A DNA stretch of 64,000 nucleotides from Zonotrichia leucophrys gambelii (GCF_028769735.1 NC_088176.1:18909501-18973500); one strand, 5' to 3'; shown: positions 25,011 to 38,790, counted from the stretch's first letter. The notes: generated from the letters alone by a model not told the origin. Numbers and translations are program-made.

Positions 25011-27186
25011 GCTGGCTGGGGTAAGCAGCACTTAACCCCTTCCTGACAGGCTTTATGCATATCTGGAATGAAGGGAAGGGGGGATGTTGGACAGAACAGT
25101 GAGTGAGAGGAAGCCCAAAGTTTGAAACCGTGTCCTAGTGCTGATGGCTTTCTCTGAAAGCTTCTCTGCTCTAAGACAGTCCAAAAGAGATAGCAAAGGT
25201 CTCTGCTTGTTTCCATTTACCTTCCATCAGGACTGTCTGGTGCCACTGACAGAGGGGAGCACAGGCTCCTCTGTTAAACAAACCCCATGGGCTGCCTGAA
25301 GACTTGGGGTTCCTGGTAAAGAACCTATTCACCATAACTATAACCCTGTACCACACTTTCATACTAACTAACTACCAGCGCAGTCCTGGCTGCTTCAAGC
25401 TGTTTATTAGCTGTCCCTCAAACTGTCCCAGTCTGAGGTCCTTGGTTTGAGTCTTTCCTGCCCCAATAGAGATCTCCAAAGAAAATCAAGTGCAAGGATA
25501 ACAGGCAAATATAGAATAGGTACAGAAGCATGGGGTACCTCTAGAGGGGTAAAGAGTAGGTGTGTAACCACACTTCCTGGAAGTATGTTTCAGCTGTGAA
25601 GGACAAGGAAGAACTTTTAGATTGCCTAAATTGCAAACTTATGGAGAAAAGGCAAAATACAGCACAAAAGCTTTCAGCACGATCTGCTGTGCTGGCCTGG
25701 GTCTCTTGTCTTAGGGTGGCCTCCAGCAGGGCTCACAGCAGGGTCCTCAAGTGAGCACTCAACCCCTGTCTGTGAGAGATCTGAAATCTCAGTGGAGGTT
25801 AAATCACAATTCATTATCAAAGGAGTCCAAGGTAAATCAGAGCTGAAGAGAGTAAGACGTGGCAAGAAGGGAGAGAGGGAGGGAGGAAGGGAGGAAAACG
25901 TTGCTGCAATTATTTTGCCATAGATTGGCAGGGCCTGCTTTCCCTGTAAGAAGACTGCAACATTTGGGGAAACATAAATAACAGTTGACAAGAGACTGCA
26001 CCGCAGAGACAGGCAGTAATTGTTTCACCTCCCTGTGTGCCCTGTCCACTGTAGACTCCCAAGGAACTACCTTTGTATCTTAGCTGGAGGCAGCAGCTCA
26101 GGGCCCCTCTGGACTAGGAACAGCCAGAGCCTTAATCATTTTCTACAAGTTTGTCAATTTAACAAGTGTTTGCCCAAGGGGCATCTGTCTTCCTGCCTTC
26201 CTTTATTTCTCTCTCTGCTTGTTTGTTTGTGAGCTGGTGCATTCTGGCTGCTATCACCAGCTTCACATGAGTCTGGCTCTAAGCAGGATGTGGCCCTCAC
26301 TGGAAGCAATATGGTTAACCCCAGTTTCAGAGGTTACTAAATGGTATCCTCTCCACTTTCTGCCTTTGCTTATATTTTTCCTCCATCTTTCCTTCCTGTA
26401 TGTGTGGGCTGTAGCAGTCACACAGTGCTCCTTCTCTCCTGCCTCCCTGCACCAGACTGACTTTACCCCATGGCAGCTGGAATTAAATTCACCCAAAAGC
26501 TGAGCACTGACTGCTCTTGAAAACAATGTCTTTCAGCAAGTCCCCACAGGACCTGGGGCAGCACCAGGGAGCTCTGGTTCACCAAGGCATTTTAGCATGG
26601 CATCCAGCTGATGGGTGTCTAAGCTGAAGGTACAGCTGTGTCGGGTGAGGAAGAGGAGGAAGGTAGGAGTGAAGACTGCTGATGGGAAGGGGTGCACTCC
26701 CCTCCCTGTGCCAGGTGTCCCCAGGCCCTCTCAAAGCGTGACAGATTGAAACACAGAACTTGGGTATTTTCACAGTACTTCAGACAACTGAAAAACAGGT
26801 ACAGAATTGTCTCTCTTCTTTCTCTTTGAATAAAGCAATTAGAAAAAAAATACCATAAGAAAGTTTCCAGTGCCTGATTTTAAACACATTAATTTGTTTC
26901 AGATTTCTCAGGGTGGGGTTACTTTCAGAGACAATGTACCTATTAGCTATAATCCTCAATATCATGGTAACATGCCATTACTCCCTCTCACATTACTCTA
27001 AGCCTCTGTTCTCAGAGAGCATTCAGCTTTGGTGCCCATGATTACCAAGACCTGGTCTTAACCCTAGCCCAAATCTCAAGCTTCAGGGTCAAGTGACCCA
27101 TCTCTACAGTAAAGTAGACTGAAGGACACAGAAGTCCAAAGGCACCAGATCTCTTCCTTGTTGTAAACGCCCAACAGACTCTAATT

Positions 27187-27210
27187 AAAAAAAAAAAAAC
27201 AAAAAAAAAA
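27187..27210 (+). repeat. Poly-A tract
   Basis: Two A runs (13 and 10) separated by one C. Confidence 0.9.
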
Positions 27211-27494
27211 CAGCGTCCAATTAAACAAGTGATAGCCAGAACTGCCATCGTGTAGTAAGAGAGAACAAAACATCTCCCTAAGGATGACAACCCTAAAAAA
27301 CACATTTATATTGACTTCCTCAACCTAAAACTTCACTTGAATTATAATGGACAGCTCATCCTTGCAGTCAAGAAAAATTTAAGACTCAGCAGCTGTGAGA
27401 GCTCTCTAATGTCCATTCAAACTTGGTTCTAGTCATTTGGACTGAGATGATTCTCCAGGCTATATTTCTGGCTGCAATCAGACTTTCATTCTAG

Positions 27495-27560
27495 TTTGGC
27501 TGTGGTACTACAAAGATCTTCTAGTTCAATGCCCCATTAGGACTGCTAACCATATTTATA
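27495..27560 (-). mobile_element. CR1 LINE 3'-end fragment
   Basis: Read on the - strand, the sequence around 27510-27535 gives GGGGCATTGAACTAGAAGAT followed by CTTTGTAG, close to the CR1 3' region GGGTTGGAACTAGATGATCT followed by TTAAGG. The copy is diverged and short. Confidence 0.5.
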
Positions 27561-28650
27561 CAGTGATGTGCCACTCTCTCTTTAAGAGAGAGCTGTCTTC
27601 ATCTGGAAGCTTTACAATATTTTTTCCTGAATCGCTTTTATGGACTTGTTCTAGTATTTCAGCACCAAGACACATCCTTACACAGTATCTCCAGGACAGT
27701 TATTGCTGTCTTAAAGACAGGGTAAAAACACAGAATAAATTCAGCCAGTATCTTCAACACTCAGTGAAGCCACAAATATGGATATGCAGAAGGTTTGGAT
27801 TCTATCCTAGATTTGATTTAGGTCTAAATATTAAATATGTGACCAAATTCTTTAGAGGAGTCATTAAAGATGGGAGTGAAAGGAAACTGCTGGTAATTAC
27901 TCCCCTGTGAGATAGAACAGGGAAGAAAGGATTGACTGCAAAACATATGTGTTCCAGACATGGCTTTTAAAATAAACTGGGTGATAAGAGCTCAGGCAAC
28001 ATGACATTATTGCAGGCAGGCAGTACAGCAGTCCCAGGAAACCTCCCTGCTGCTCATCTGTCAGTATTTATATTTTTTTACGGGGGGGTTGGCCCTGAGC
28101 TTTGTACTTAGGTCAGAGTAACTGATTACAAGGGAAGACTTGACCATGATCCCTTTGAAAAAGGTGAGCAAAATAACATTCACTTAAACACTTAGATTCA
28201 CGACACATTGCATCTCACATAAACCATACCAGACGCAAAAATCTCAAGTCAAATGAGAAATCTATCAGGATGCTCACTTGGCTTTTCTTGATCTTTGAGA
28301 CAGTAAAGAAATCTTCACAAGAGCCACAAGTACCAAAGAAATGCTTCATAAGTACCACAACAGCTATTGTTGGGATTGTCACCTCCAAGAAGGTGTCAGT
28401 GTGGATAACTATGAACCACAGATTCCAGTGTTTCTCTTCAGCTACAAGAAACCTGGAGCTGACAGCAGAACTTCTCTCTGTAAGCTGCCCTGTGTTCTCT
28501 ATATGCTTGGAACTGCACCACAGCGTCTCCAAGACTTGCTGCCCTCAGGCCCTTACATGCCAGCAGTGGTTTATTATCTCAGTCTCCTTACCACTGGCAG
28601 GAAAGTCTTTAAGAAAAATGGGTGAAAAACCCAGGAAATGTGTGTCCTTA

Positions 28651-28685
28651 TTAATCACTTAGGGTGATTAATCAGTTAGGGTTGA
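28651..28685 (+). repeat. Short tandem duplication containing TTAGGGT
   Basis: TTAATCACTTAGGGTGA is followed by TTAATCAGTTAGGGTTGA. Two near-identical copies. Confidence 0.85.
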
Positions 28686-30812
28686 CAAGGAGGAAGCAAG
28701 TCCTGGACCATATCTGGATACAGGAAGGAGAACTGGAAAGACCACTTCCCAAACAGTAAACAAGGCCCTAGAGGCAGAGCCCACAATTACTCAGATGCAA
28801 CCAGAGAAGCTGGAATACCTATACAGGTTCCCTTCAATCTGACATGAAGATGGACAGGACCAAAGCAGACATACCAAGGCACTTTCCACCTGTCACTTGA
28901 TCAAGAAATAGCTCTTCTGCCTTCCCCATCCACTTCTTGGTGATGAACATCTCCCTGAGTCATTTATAATGAAGATAATGGGTTTAAGAAGAGATGAGCA
29001 AACCACAATACATGGAGCATTTACCAAGTCCTGATAATAGGCTAGAGAGACAGAAACACAGCCACCCTCCCCATCAGTGTCAGCTCCTTCTCCAGTAGTT
29101 ATGGCCACAGCCTATTAGGTGCCAGAATGTTTTCCTCTGTGGCAAACTTCTCTGCATGGCACCATTTAACATTGGAGACCCCAGGCAAGACAGAACAGAG
29201 ATGAGATATGCAGTTGCTCAGCACTGACCACTGTGGAATTAACAAGGAGATCAATGAGGAGTTTCTACTAAAGAGATCTCACTGCCCATGCTCTGTCCTC
29301 CCCACCCCCCTTCTGCAACTTTGTCTGACTCACTGACCTGTCTCCCTTATGTCTCCTCCAGCCCTTCCATTCATCCAGCCGGGGCACTTCACTGGCACAC
29401 AGTCAGCCTGTAAGAACAAGAACTGCTCCAGAATGTAACTTGAATCCCAGGTCACATCTTAGGTTCTCTGACTACAGCTCCGGCTCTGCTAGCAATAGAA
29501 AGAGCCTCAAATATCCAGCATTCCAGGTGAAAAGATCCAACAAGATATTTTGCCAGGGTGGGGCAAAGAGCTGCAGATGGGCACGGAGAATAAAAAAGGA
29601 GTGGGAGTGAGTGTCACAGAACATCGAGGCACTGTACTTAGAGGGATAAATGATGATGCAGGAGAGGTGAAACTGAAATACTGCCAAACTTCAGAGTCAG
29701 TAACACACACTGGTCACAGTGCTGGGGCTTCATCTGTACTGCCATCAGTCTCCCTAAGCCAAACTGGAAAGTATGTCACGTCCTGTTTGATACTGGGAGG
29801 TAACTGGAGTCCTTCAGACTTGCAGGTCACTGTGCATCTCTACACTCCCCTCTAGCACACTAAAAGATGATGTGAAATAATGCAGCCCCCTCTTAGCACA
29901 CTACCCAATAATACTCACAGAGCAGCCTGCACTGAACTGCAGAAGAGATGGAGACTTCAGGAGATTGCATGGACACACAGTCCAGATGACTGCCATGGAA
30001 ACAACTTGGCTAGCTTGGCTCCATCAGGAGGAATACGTGCCCAAGGCCAGCAACCCAGCAGGAATACTGCTCCATGGAAGAGAATAGGAGCCCATTTCCA
30101 GATAATTTCTTCCATTCCTCCTGCCAACATCAGCTGTTCCCCTATTGTCAGGCTTTGGCCAGGTGCTTTCCATCAAAATATTCTCACAATCTGCTTTCCA
30201 TTTTCCCTAGGCCAAAGAAGTTGCAGTTACATAGGAAGATCCTAGAGTAGACAAAATATTGTTAAAGAGCTTCAGAAAGCAATGGAGGTATTTGATTCTG
30301 GAGTACTTGATTAAAAAGAAGGTAGGAAAATGTTCAGAAGTATTTAACCTGGCCTTGTAGCAAACAGAGATGAAGAACTCTTAATCAGAGTGTGTTAGGG
30401 GAAGTACTACAAGCCACTTCCATTCTCAGTGCCTGTTTTTATCTCTTCTCAACTTTCCAGCCACACTTACCTCAGTGCTTTTAGACATACCTGCTCTGTG
30501 TCTACAGCACCTTGCATACAGCTGCCGCCTTACAGTGGTAATAGTGACAAATTCCATTGGCAGACAGTCTACTGGGGAAGTTGGAAAAGATCTGGGACAC
30601 AAGTGAACTTGTATCAGTACAGGAAAGCAGAGTGGGAAGTCCAGCAGTATTGTTGTAGCCTTGAAAAAAGGGCCTGGCAAAACCCTAGTAGGAAAGCAGC
30701 AGCAGATGGGCTTGCACAGAACACCATCCTGTGGACTGGAACCTGGCTGATAGCCCCTAAAACAAAGGTAAAGTAACATAGTAATGATCAGCATGGAGGA
30801 GGGAATAGCTGA

Positions 30813-30914
30813 GTATCCTTCAGGCCAATTCTCAGATTTATTAATGACATAGAGCAAAGGATATCAAACATTTCAGTAGATGATACCAAATTTTCTCCTT
30901 TGTCAGCTCAGCAA
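30813..30914 (+). pseudogene. CR1-type LINE reverse-transcriptase fragment
   Basis: The frame from 30813 reads VSFRPILRFINDIEQRIS and then VDDTKF, ending at a TGA at 30915. CR1 reverse transcriptases carry the order SVLGP-L-FNIFIND followed about 15 residues later by FADDTKL, the catalytic Asp pair. Spacing, the FIND motif and the DDTK motif all agree, with the expected decay (ADD to VDD, loss of residues before FIND). Only about 34 codons are recognisable, and no flanking CR1 3' end was found. It is a molecular fossil, not a working gene. Confidence 0.65.
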
Positions 30915-33900
30915 TGAAGACAGGGCCAAGTGAATACTCTCATTTTATGCCTAACACAAGTTCTTGTGCCACAGTTATGGTCACAGCATCCACTCTGTGA
31001 TGATCACTTCCCTTGTAAGAATGAAATAAACCCCATCCTGCTCAGCATCCAAAAGGAAAAGAGATCAGTCTTCCTAGCAAAGCTGGAGGCAAGCTGGTGT
31101 GCGGGGGGTTACCAGAATGCTTGATGTTTGAATCACACTATACTTCATCATGATAAAAAACCAATAAGAAAACAGAAAAGACATGAACACCAGCTATATA
31201 AAACAACTACCCATGGGTGCTTTTCAAGACCTGGGAAATTCATAGTAGCTTAGTCTTTTTTTCTTTTATTATTTTTCTTTTTTCTTCTTTTCTTTTTTCC
31301 CTGCAGGAAGCGCTAAGAAATGAGGAATGTTTGCCCTGGATGACTTTGCCCTCATATGGAGTGCTGCAGGACAAGGACATGCACAGAATCTGCCTGAAAT
31401 AACTAATGTCCAAAGCATTCCCAAGGTCATTCCACCCCATGGTAGCCAGCTTGGCTGAATCTCAACCAGCCACAGATGAGAATTTCCTTTTACCATCTGA
31501 GGACATTTGAACACCACGGCAGTAGCTCCCAGAAAGTAACCATCACGCTGGTAGCCAGAATCTGTGCAATCAGCACTTTAATTAGTCTGGCTATAAGTCA
31601 GTGGTAAACACATACCAGTCACAGAACAGGCTGACACCCTCCAACACCACTTTGGTGGCATTAGAGAAACCAGCTAGAAAGAAAAAAAGGAGAAAGGTGG
31701 CTTTTCAGCCAAGTAGATGGGAATGTCCCATTAGAAAAGATAGTGAGCTGGCCCTCAGCTGCAATATACAAAGCTCATGAGCAAAAGAGGAGTTTTGTTC
31801 ACCAATGAGGGAAGGAAGAAGCAGTATTTCTACAGAACACCACAATTGAGGAAGATCTCACTAAATGTAATGGAAATGAAGCAAGCAAAACCAAATTGCA
31901 GGTTACATGGAAGCACCCCAAGAGAGGATGAAAGCCTTGGGATTATTTAGGCCACTTGAAACTTTCCTGGATAAGGTATCTAATCACACACAGTGAAGAA
32001 AAACTTCTGCTCACCACTTGAGGAGGGATGCCAAAAGGACAAATCCATGCTCTCTGTGCAGGAGTGGTTTCCACCAGAACACGACTGGTGAAGCATTCAG
32101 CTATCCCAGAGCATTACCCAGTGGTTAGCAATGTAGCCAAGCACAGGCAGAGCAATACTGAGGGCTCCTTGCAGGCTCTCGAAGCAGTATTGGGAAGTTT
32201 GGCTCATCATCAGCCCCTGATGTGAGTTCCTTCCTTTGCCCAAGCAGACTGCTGATTAACTAGGAATTAAGCTGGCATGATACAAGAGCTTGTTGATGTC
32301 TCTATAAAGCTTCAGCTGATAGACAAAAATACCTTTCATGTTGTCTATTCTGCTTCATCTTCTGTAAACATGCCTGGTTCTGCCAGACTGTCAGCCAAGC
32401 TCCTCCCCATACTGTAGTTTTCTGCCTGTTCTCAGAAGGAGGAGACATGCAGCTTGCTTTGCTCCCTCACCCACACATCCTGTTCACCCATGTGCAGGGT
32501 CCCTTTCACACGTGCCCCACAAGTTCCCACTCATGACTTAGACGCCTGCACATGTGCTCACACATAAGAATCCCCAGGCTGCCTTCATATGGGCATCCAC
32601 CACGTGTTTGAGGATACACAGGGAACTTGCATTGTCATATAGGCACACACACCTTCTCACCTCACCCTCAGGCATGGTTGTATCCATATAAATGTGTGTG
32701 TATGTGTGACACTGCCTTCACCTGCAAAGATACATTCCATCTCCTATTCATTCGCCATCAAAGCATTCATAGGAACCACAGCACAGATTCCATATGCAAA
32801 ACCCATACTCTTCAAACATAAGGCAAATTAATACTCAAACACAAGAAATGCATGCAACATGCTTGCAGAATCTGCAAATACACTGCAAACCTACAGAAAG
32901 AAATATTTTTAAGTCATATTCATTTATGTGTGTGCAAAGCAACCTCACTGAGAAATGAATTGCAGACATTTCTGTAAGGGGAAGAGTTGCTCTTTACTAA
33001 CAATTAAGCTCTTTTTCTCTTTACAGTTCATCACCAGGGTAGAAACATGGAGCAGTTCTAAAGAGCAGATACTTGTTACCATAGTTAACATTAAAAATTC
33101 CTCACAAACCAGTTTAAGAGAAAAAAAATCTGCCCTACTCTCTGTGCCCACCACTGCTGCTTATACCACAGCAGTGCCAGGTGAGGGTCAGGAGCCCACA
33201 GTGAGCTGCACAGAGGGACCTTACAGCAAATATCTGAATTCCTTCCTTCGTGCAGCACGACAGGTGATGACAGTGGTGGGGCCCGCTGTGCCTGGGCGAG
33301 CAGTACCTGCTTGCACCCTCTCCCTTCCCCACTGCACAGCTCTGCACCTCCAGCTTCCCAGCAGACAGCCAGAGCTTTCCCCCCTGGACTCCCCCAGCTC
33401 TCACCAGCCTCTGCAGGGGACGGCGCAGATCTGTGTGAGCGCTGACACAGGCAGCTGGGACAGGGTGAAGATATAATGGTCTCTGACACACACATTTACA
33501 TCATCTACACAATCACTGAGGGGAATTTGAATCCTCACTTGCATAGAAAAATATTTTCCTCTCCCCAAAGGTGCTAGTTCATCACTGATCTTTCCAATAG
33601 AAATTTTTCATAGTATATAGTATATATTTGAAAGTATATATTCTTCACCAGTCAGTGATCTGCTAGTAACAGAACAGCTACATGAACTTACTTGTTTCAG
33701 AATTATGTCTTGTCTTTTCCCTAACTCTGCCCCCAAGAAGTATGAGGTGCTAAGTCCAAAACTGCTAGCACTTACACAGAAAACACTTCAGTAGATCTGT
33801 CTCCAAATCCCTTCAGCAGTCATAAGCTAGCTTCAAACTGTCTATAATTTTTTTCAGAAGAGAAGCAGTGTGTTTAAGGAAAAAGAAAATAATTATGAGG

Positions 33901-35034
33901 AAAAACTCTGCTGTATTTTTTTTGTTAAAGTGAAGAAATTCAAGTTAACTTTGTTTCACATGCCAAAACAAACACATGGGTGCTACTGTTCCAGACTAAG
34001 AGAACACCAAATTTAAGTCAAGGATTGCAAATTTTCATATGGTTTTTGGCCATCAGGGCTCATACTAGAGCAAACATGGTCATATTAGAAAAGCATCTAG
34101 CAATGCATTCCTGGAGTATTCTCAAAAGCTTCGGGAAAAAGAAGATACTGGCACTAAAATATCCTAACACAGATGTTTAGTAGGAGAAGAGGTAGTAAAA
34201 AGAAGTTTAAAGTCCCTATAAGGAATAATCAGAGACTACCAAGGTTTTGATCTGAAAAAGTATCCAAACTGTAAAGGGAAAGGGAAAAGGAATGTTCTTA
34301 ATATCTCCATCAAATTTTGTCTGACCAAGAATCCTTCACTGATCCTAGGAAAGGGTTTTGAATGTTGATTTCACAGACCACAGAAAAGGGACACGTCTTA
34401 AGTGCCAAGATTTCACAAAATATTACTCTCTTGCCTTGCAAGTATTTATTGAGTTCTCATGGTGAAAAGCACTCAGGAGTATAGGCTTTTGGGTAATCTT
34501 TCTAATTCTTGACTGCTGCCAAGATAAAAAAAAACAGTATCAAGAACCTCAGGTAATCCCTTGATGGAGCCTTCAGGCCCCTGTTTGAAACAGCAAACTC
34601 AAAAAAATATACATGCAAACCTCAAGAGGAAGCATAGAGGGCTGCAGTAGCTCTGTGGGATAAGCAAAGACATCTGTGAGGAAGAACAAGGGCCAGCTGT
34701 GCACTCAGGGAGAACAAGCCAGGGGCCAAGGGCAGCCCCAGCACAGGCACACGGTGGTGGGGCAGGATTGCACAGTGCCTGAGCACAGCAGGCACAGCCA
34801 GGAGCTTCCAGCAGGCTCCATCAACAGGGTCAGACAGGACTGGAGAAAACACTGCAACGTGGGCCTAAGACCATGCAAAAGTCACAGCTAATAGACATAA
34901 CTGGAGGTAAACTGTAAGATGTGTGTAAGGGGGGCAGCCAGGAAACAAGCTACTTACAATGCAAGGCCAAAGTCTATCCAAAAGGGCAGGAAAACAGATC
35001 CACCTACTGCAGAAACAAAGCAAGGCCCAGATCT

Positions 35035-35072
35035 GAGCTTAAATAGACTTCCTGAGCTTAAATAGACTTCCT
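35035..35072 (+). repeat. Exact 19-bp tandem duplication
   Basis: GAGCTTAAATAGACTTCCT occurs twice in direct succession with no mismatch. Confidence 0.95.
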
Positions 35073-36779
35073 TCTTCTTCTCTGTACCTTCCATCTACTT
35101 TTGCCTTTGCTTCTCACCAACAACACAGAAACACCTGTTTTTCCTACTTATCTGCTCCGTGCTAACTTCAAAAACCATTTCTGAAAGGCATCCCATAAGG
35201 TTCTCAGATAGGTGCTTTGAAGAAAAATTCTTTCCTAAATGAAGACTTTAGAGCCAAAACTAGTCTGTATCTTTGCCTTCCAAGGTGACACCAGAGTATT
35301 TCCTAGCTAAATCATGACATTTCCGTTAAAATAATCTATCTCACCTGCCCCATTTTATTTTTTAAGATAAACTTGCATCTATTCGACTTGTTCGGCTTTA
35401 AACAAACGCATTTAAAAAGGAATAGTATAACTGAAAAATAGTTTTTAAAAATTAGGTGGTTTTATATTTGTGTGCTTTGGTTTCAGGTTATTCTTCAACA
35501 CTAACATACAAATTTATGGGATTAGCCAGCTGTAGACTTCTAAGAGAAAAATTACACTCAGAAATGACTAGTAATCCTGTTGTGTGTTTTAAAAGGAGAA
35601 AAATGTTTTGATTCATAAAATACAAAATATTCCCATTGCCACTCCCAAAATCTGTATCAGTCATGAGTCAGTTATAGCTTGAGATACAAACAAATTTCCA
35701 AACTTTACATCCTTCTCATTTTATTGCTAAGGCTTGAGCTAGGCTTTTCCTCACAACTGTACTAGCTGAAAATACATAAAGCTGAGAACTGCATTTAATC
35801 ACTTGACTCCAGGAGATGGGACTGAGACAAGCTGCTGTTAAGGTAATCTTGGGGACAGTATTCCAAGAGCTCTCAGGGCAGCTTCTGAAGGTAGCTGGTA
35901 GGTAAGGCTGAGGGGCAGCCCTCACATATGCCCTGCAATTAATACAGAAATTCCTCCAGTATTTAATTGACACAAGACTCAGGCTGAGCCTGAGACAAAG
36001 TTCTTAAAATCTAGTGACCAAGGGAAATAACAGCATCCAATCCTTGTTCAAAATGCAGCCCCTCAGCTAACAGGAACTCAGTTCATTGTTACCACATGAT
36101 TCGTTTTTCTGCTGGTTGATGATCATTTCTGCTTGCAAGTCTGATTAATTTTTAAGGGTATCTAGAAGTTGGGGAGCTTGTAGGGTGGGGAAGAGAGAGG
36201 GTGATTTCCAGTTTTATTTACATCCAGAGGGATTTACTTCATTAGGAGTTCAAGTGCATTTTCTGAACATGTACCTCTTACAGAAGCATCTCAGACTACT
36301 CAGCAAAACAAACAGCGAGGACTTGGGCACCTCCAGCCCAGCTGAGGTCAACAGAAACCAGAGAGCCAGTCGAGCTCGACTGACTGACACCAGCAGGACT
36401 TGCTCTAAAGCTGCCGCTGCTCTGTGGAGCATCTCAATCAGCTCACAGACAGAAATAAGGAAGAAGAGGGAAAATAAGTGCCTAACTTTGCCTTCTTGTG
36501 GGCAGCCCTGAGAAGGCCTCCTGCTCACACCTGCAGCACAGGCAGCTGCCAGGCTGCCAGCAGCACACAGCAGCAAAGGAGGGGGTGGGGGGCAGAGGGA
36601 CGAGAGCTGGACAGGCCATAGCCCCCATCCCCAATGAAGGGACAGGGCTGGGGATCACCACCCCTGGCCCACCTCCAGCCCTGCCAGAGGCACACCCAAG
36701 GAGCACAGCAAGGGGCAGGGGCTGGGACTCCCAAGGCATCACCCCTCCCCGAAAAGGGAAACTGAAATAAAAGGCAGAG

Positions 36780-37085
36780 GGAGCCTTGTGTGTGTTTTTA
36801 TTATTATTATTTCTGATTAAAGAGGAATTCATTTCATCTTTGCCTCCTGCCAGGGGCTGAGGTGCCGCCATTGAGGTTAACGGTGCGGAAGAATACAAAA
36901 AAATTTCATTGAGGAGGATTATAAAAGTTACTAGCTGGAACATTAACAGAAGAGTAACTTGTAAAAAATGCAATATTACAATATTCACAAGGACGGTAGA
37001 GCGTGGTAAAGCTATAAAATTCAACATTAAAATCTTCTACAGCCTAGATAACCTAGTTAACAAACATTGTATTGGAACTACTTTT
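36780..37085. promoter_or_regulatory. Candidate upstream element
   Basis: Unique AT-rich block with tttctgattaaagaggaatt, gaggttaacggtgcgg, gctggaacattaacagaag, aatgcaatattacaatattc and cctagttaacaaacattg. It directly adjoins a CpG island. Confidence 0.35.
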
Positions 37086-37089
37086 TTTC

Positions 37090-37245
37090 CGTGGTGCGAG
37101 GTGCGCGGGGCCGGGGGCGGCGGGGCCGGGCCCGGGGCCGGGGCAGAGCCGCTCCGCGCTCCGCTCCCTGGGCGAGCAGCGCATCTGCGCAGGGCACGCA
37201 CCAAGGCGTGCAGCCGGCGCCGCTCCAGCCCCTGATTCAGCACTG
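37090..37245. promoter_or_regulatory. Small CpG island, first of the upstream series
   Basis: A short but extremely GC-rich block between AT-rich flanks. It marks the change from repeat-bearing intergenic DNA to the CpG-rich PAX2 regulatory landscape. Confidence 0.6.
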
Positions 37246-37394
37246 ATGAACTTTATGTCATTAGCAAAGCGTGGGAAGTGATTTGTCTCATCCAAACCCG
37301 CAAACAGGAAGCACGGATTCGTGTCATTTGTCACCAGCACCTAGTGCCCATACGAATAACAGCCAATATCTTTCCCGGAGCTGATGGAATTCAA

Positions 37395-37515
37395 GGGGGA
37401 AAAAAAAAAAAAAAACAACAAAAAAACCCCAAACAAAAAAACCCCACCAACCATACAAAAAAAAAAACCCAAAAAACCAAAAACCCCTACAAAACCCCAA
37501 ACAATCAAAGCCCAA
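37395..37515 (+). repeat. A/C-rich low-complexity tract
   Basis: A 17-base A run followed by alternating runs of A and C (AAACCCC-type words). Frames through it give Lys/Pro-rich peptides on + and Phe/Gly-rich peptides on -. Confidence 0.95.
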
Positions 37516-37534
37516 ACGAACTGGCGAGGATCAG

Positions 37535-37600
37535 ATATTATTATTGCTATTACTATTGCTATTATTACTACTATTATTATTATTATTACTAATATTCTGC
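37535..37600 (+). repeat. ATT trinucleotide-like repeat
   Basis: Imperfect (ATT)n with ACT and GCT variants. Confidence 0.9.
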
Positions 37601-37889
37601 TCCTAATAATGGTCTCATGCAAAAACATCGACTTCAAAGATAAACCGATGCCATTCTCCCAAAATCGGCAGAGAGAGTTTGAATCTTCAGAGTCTCCTAC
37701 ATCAGGCGAAACTTATTTCTCTTGCAAGAAGTAGGTACGCATTTCCCCCTGTTGTGAGTTATTTTAATGCTGTTTGTCGCCGCATCCTTCTCCCCCCACC
37801 CCGTTCCCTCTGCGTCCTCGCTCCTCTGTTCTGGGGGCTGCGGAGCCGCGAGAAGCAGAGAGTGTGAAAGGGCCGGGAGAGAGGGAGAG

Positions 37890-38560
37890 GGAGCGAGAAT
37901 TGCTCTGAGCGACTGCGGAGCGGAATTCAGTTCCCTGGGGAGTTAGCAGACAGTTTGTGGAGATGTTACTCCAGAGTTTCAGACTATGATAAATATGATA
38001 ATTTGTATAAAATTTGAATGGGTTCTTGTTTTCAGGGAGAATGCCTCCGATGATGAATGTTCATGATTTTCAGATAGATGGCTGATAAAAAGTGTATTGA
38101 ATTGTTGAAAGCGATTTTAATTTTAATTCTCTACCTGCAGATGTCTGATAATAATAATGTCTCCTAATAAAATAGGAAGGTGTCAGTTTAAGCAGCAGTA
38201 TTTCGCTTCACTTCATCCTTCCCATCCCCAGACTGTGGCAACATTAACCTCTTCTTATAAAAAGGCACATAAAATTATTATAATTACAGAGTTATTAATT
38301 TTAAAAAGAGGGTTAGCAGGATTTTTTATTATTATTAATAGAGCTCGCAGAGAACCCCTGCAAGTAAATCCCCGTGTGAAATGATGGATCCGATTGCTAA
38401 TTCTATTATTAGGTATTGCCTAGGAATTGCCTTTCGGGTTTTTAATTAGAGTAATTGAAACTGGAAGAGGCGGGGCTGATTATTTTTTATTTTTTCCCTT
38501 GTTATTATTTAAAAGTCATTGATAATGTTCCCTGCATTCAGATATCGTCTTCAGAAGGAG
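37890..38560. promoter_or_regulatory. Candidate upstream element, long and homeodomain-rich
   Basis: About 650 bases of unique AT-rich sequence about 22 kb upstream of the PAX2 ATG. Motifs seen: gataaatatgataatttg, gcgattttaattttaattc, an E-box CAGATG at 38138, taaaattattataattacag, ttattattattaatagag, gattgctaattctattatt, and paired cores TAATTA and TAATTG at 38443-38457. It is the longest such block in the window and lies between two CpG patches. Confidence 0.4.
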
Positions 38561-38741
38561 ACTTACAACAAAGCAACAAAGGGAAAACAGACAGATCCGC
38601 GGGTCTGGAGCTTGAAACTCCCAAGCCAGCAGTGTGCGTGTATTAGGTTAATTGGGTTTCGTGGGTCTGGGGGATCTCTGAGGCTGTCCCCAACCCAGTT
38701 CTTACTGCCTCTGAGCTGGGCTGATATTTCATGTGTGAGGG

Positions 38742-38790
38742 AAAAAGAAAAAAAAAAAAAAGAAGAAGAAAAAACCAAACAACAACAACA
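38742..38790 (+). repeat. A-rich low-complexity tract
   Basis: Runs of A with AGA and AAC units. Confidence 0.9.

Larger units (their letters stand above)
25011..36779. other. Intergenic DNA without a supported gene
   Basis: About 11.8 kb of ordinary sequence. The only recognisable items are CR1 fragments (27495, 30813), a short TTAGGG-bearing duplication (28651), an exact 19-bp duplication (35035), an A/C tract (27187-27210) and a CACAC/CACAT-rich degenerate stretch at about 32450-32830. Frames of up to 173 residues exist (32955-33476) but show no family signature. Confidence 0.6.
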
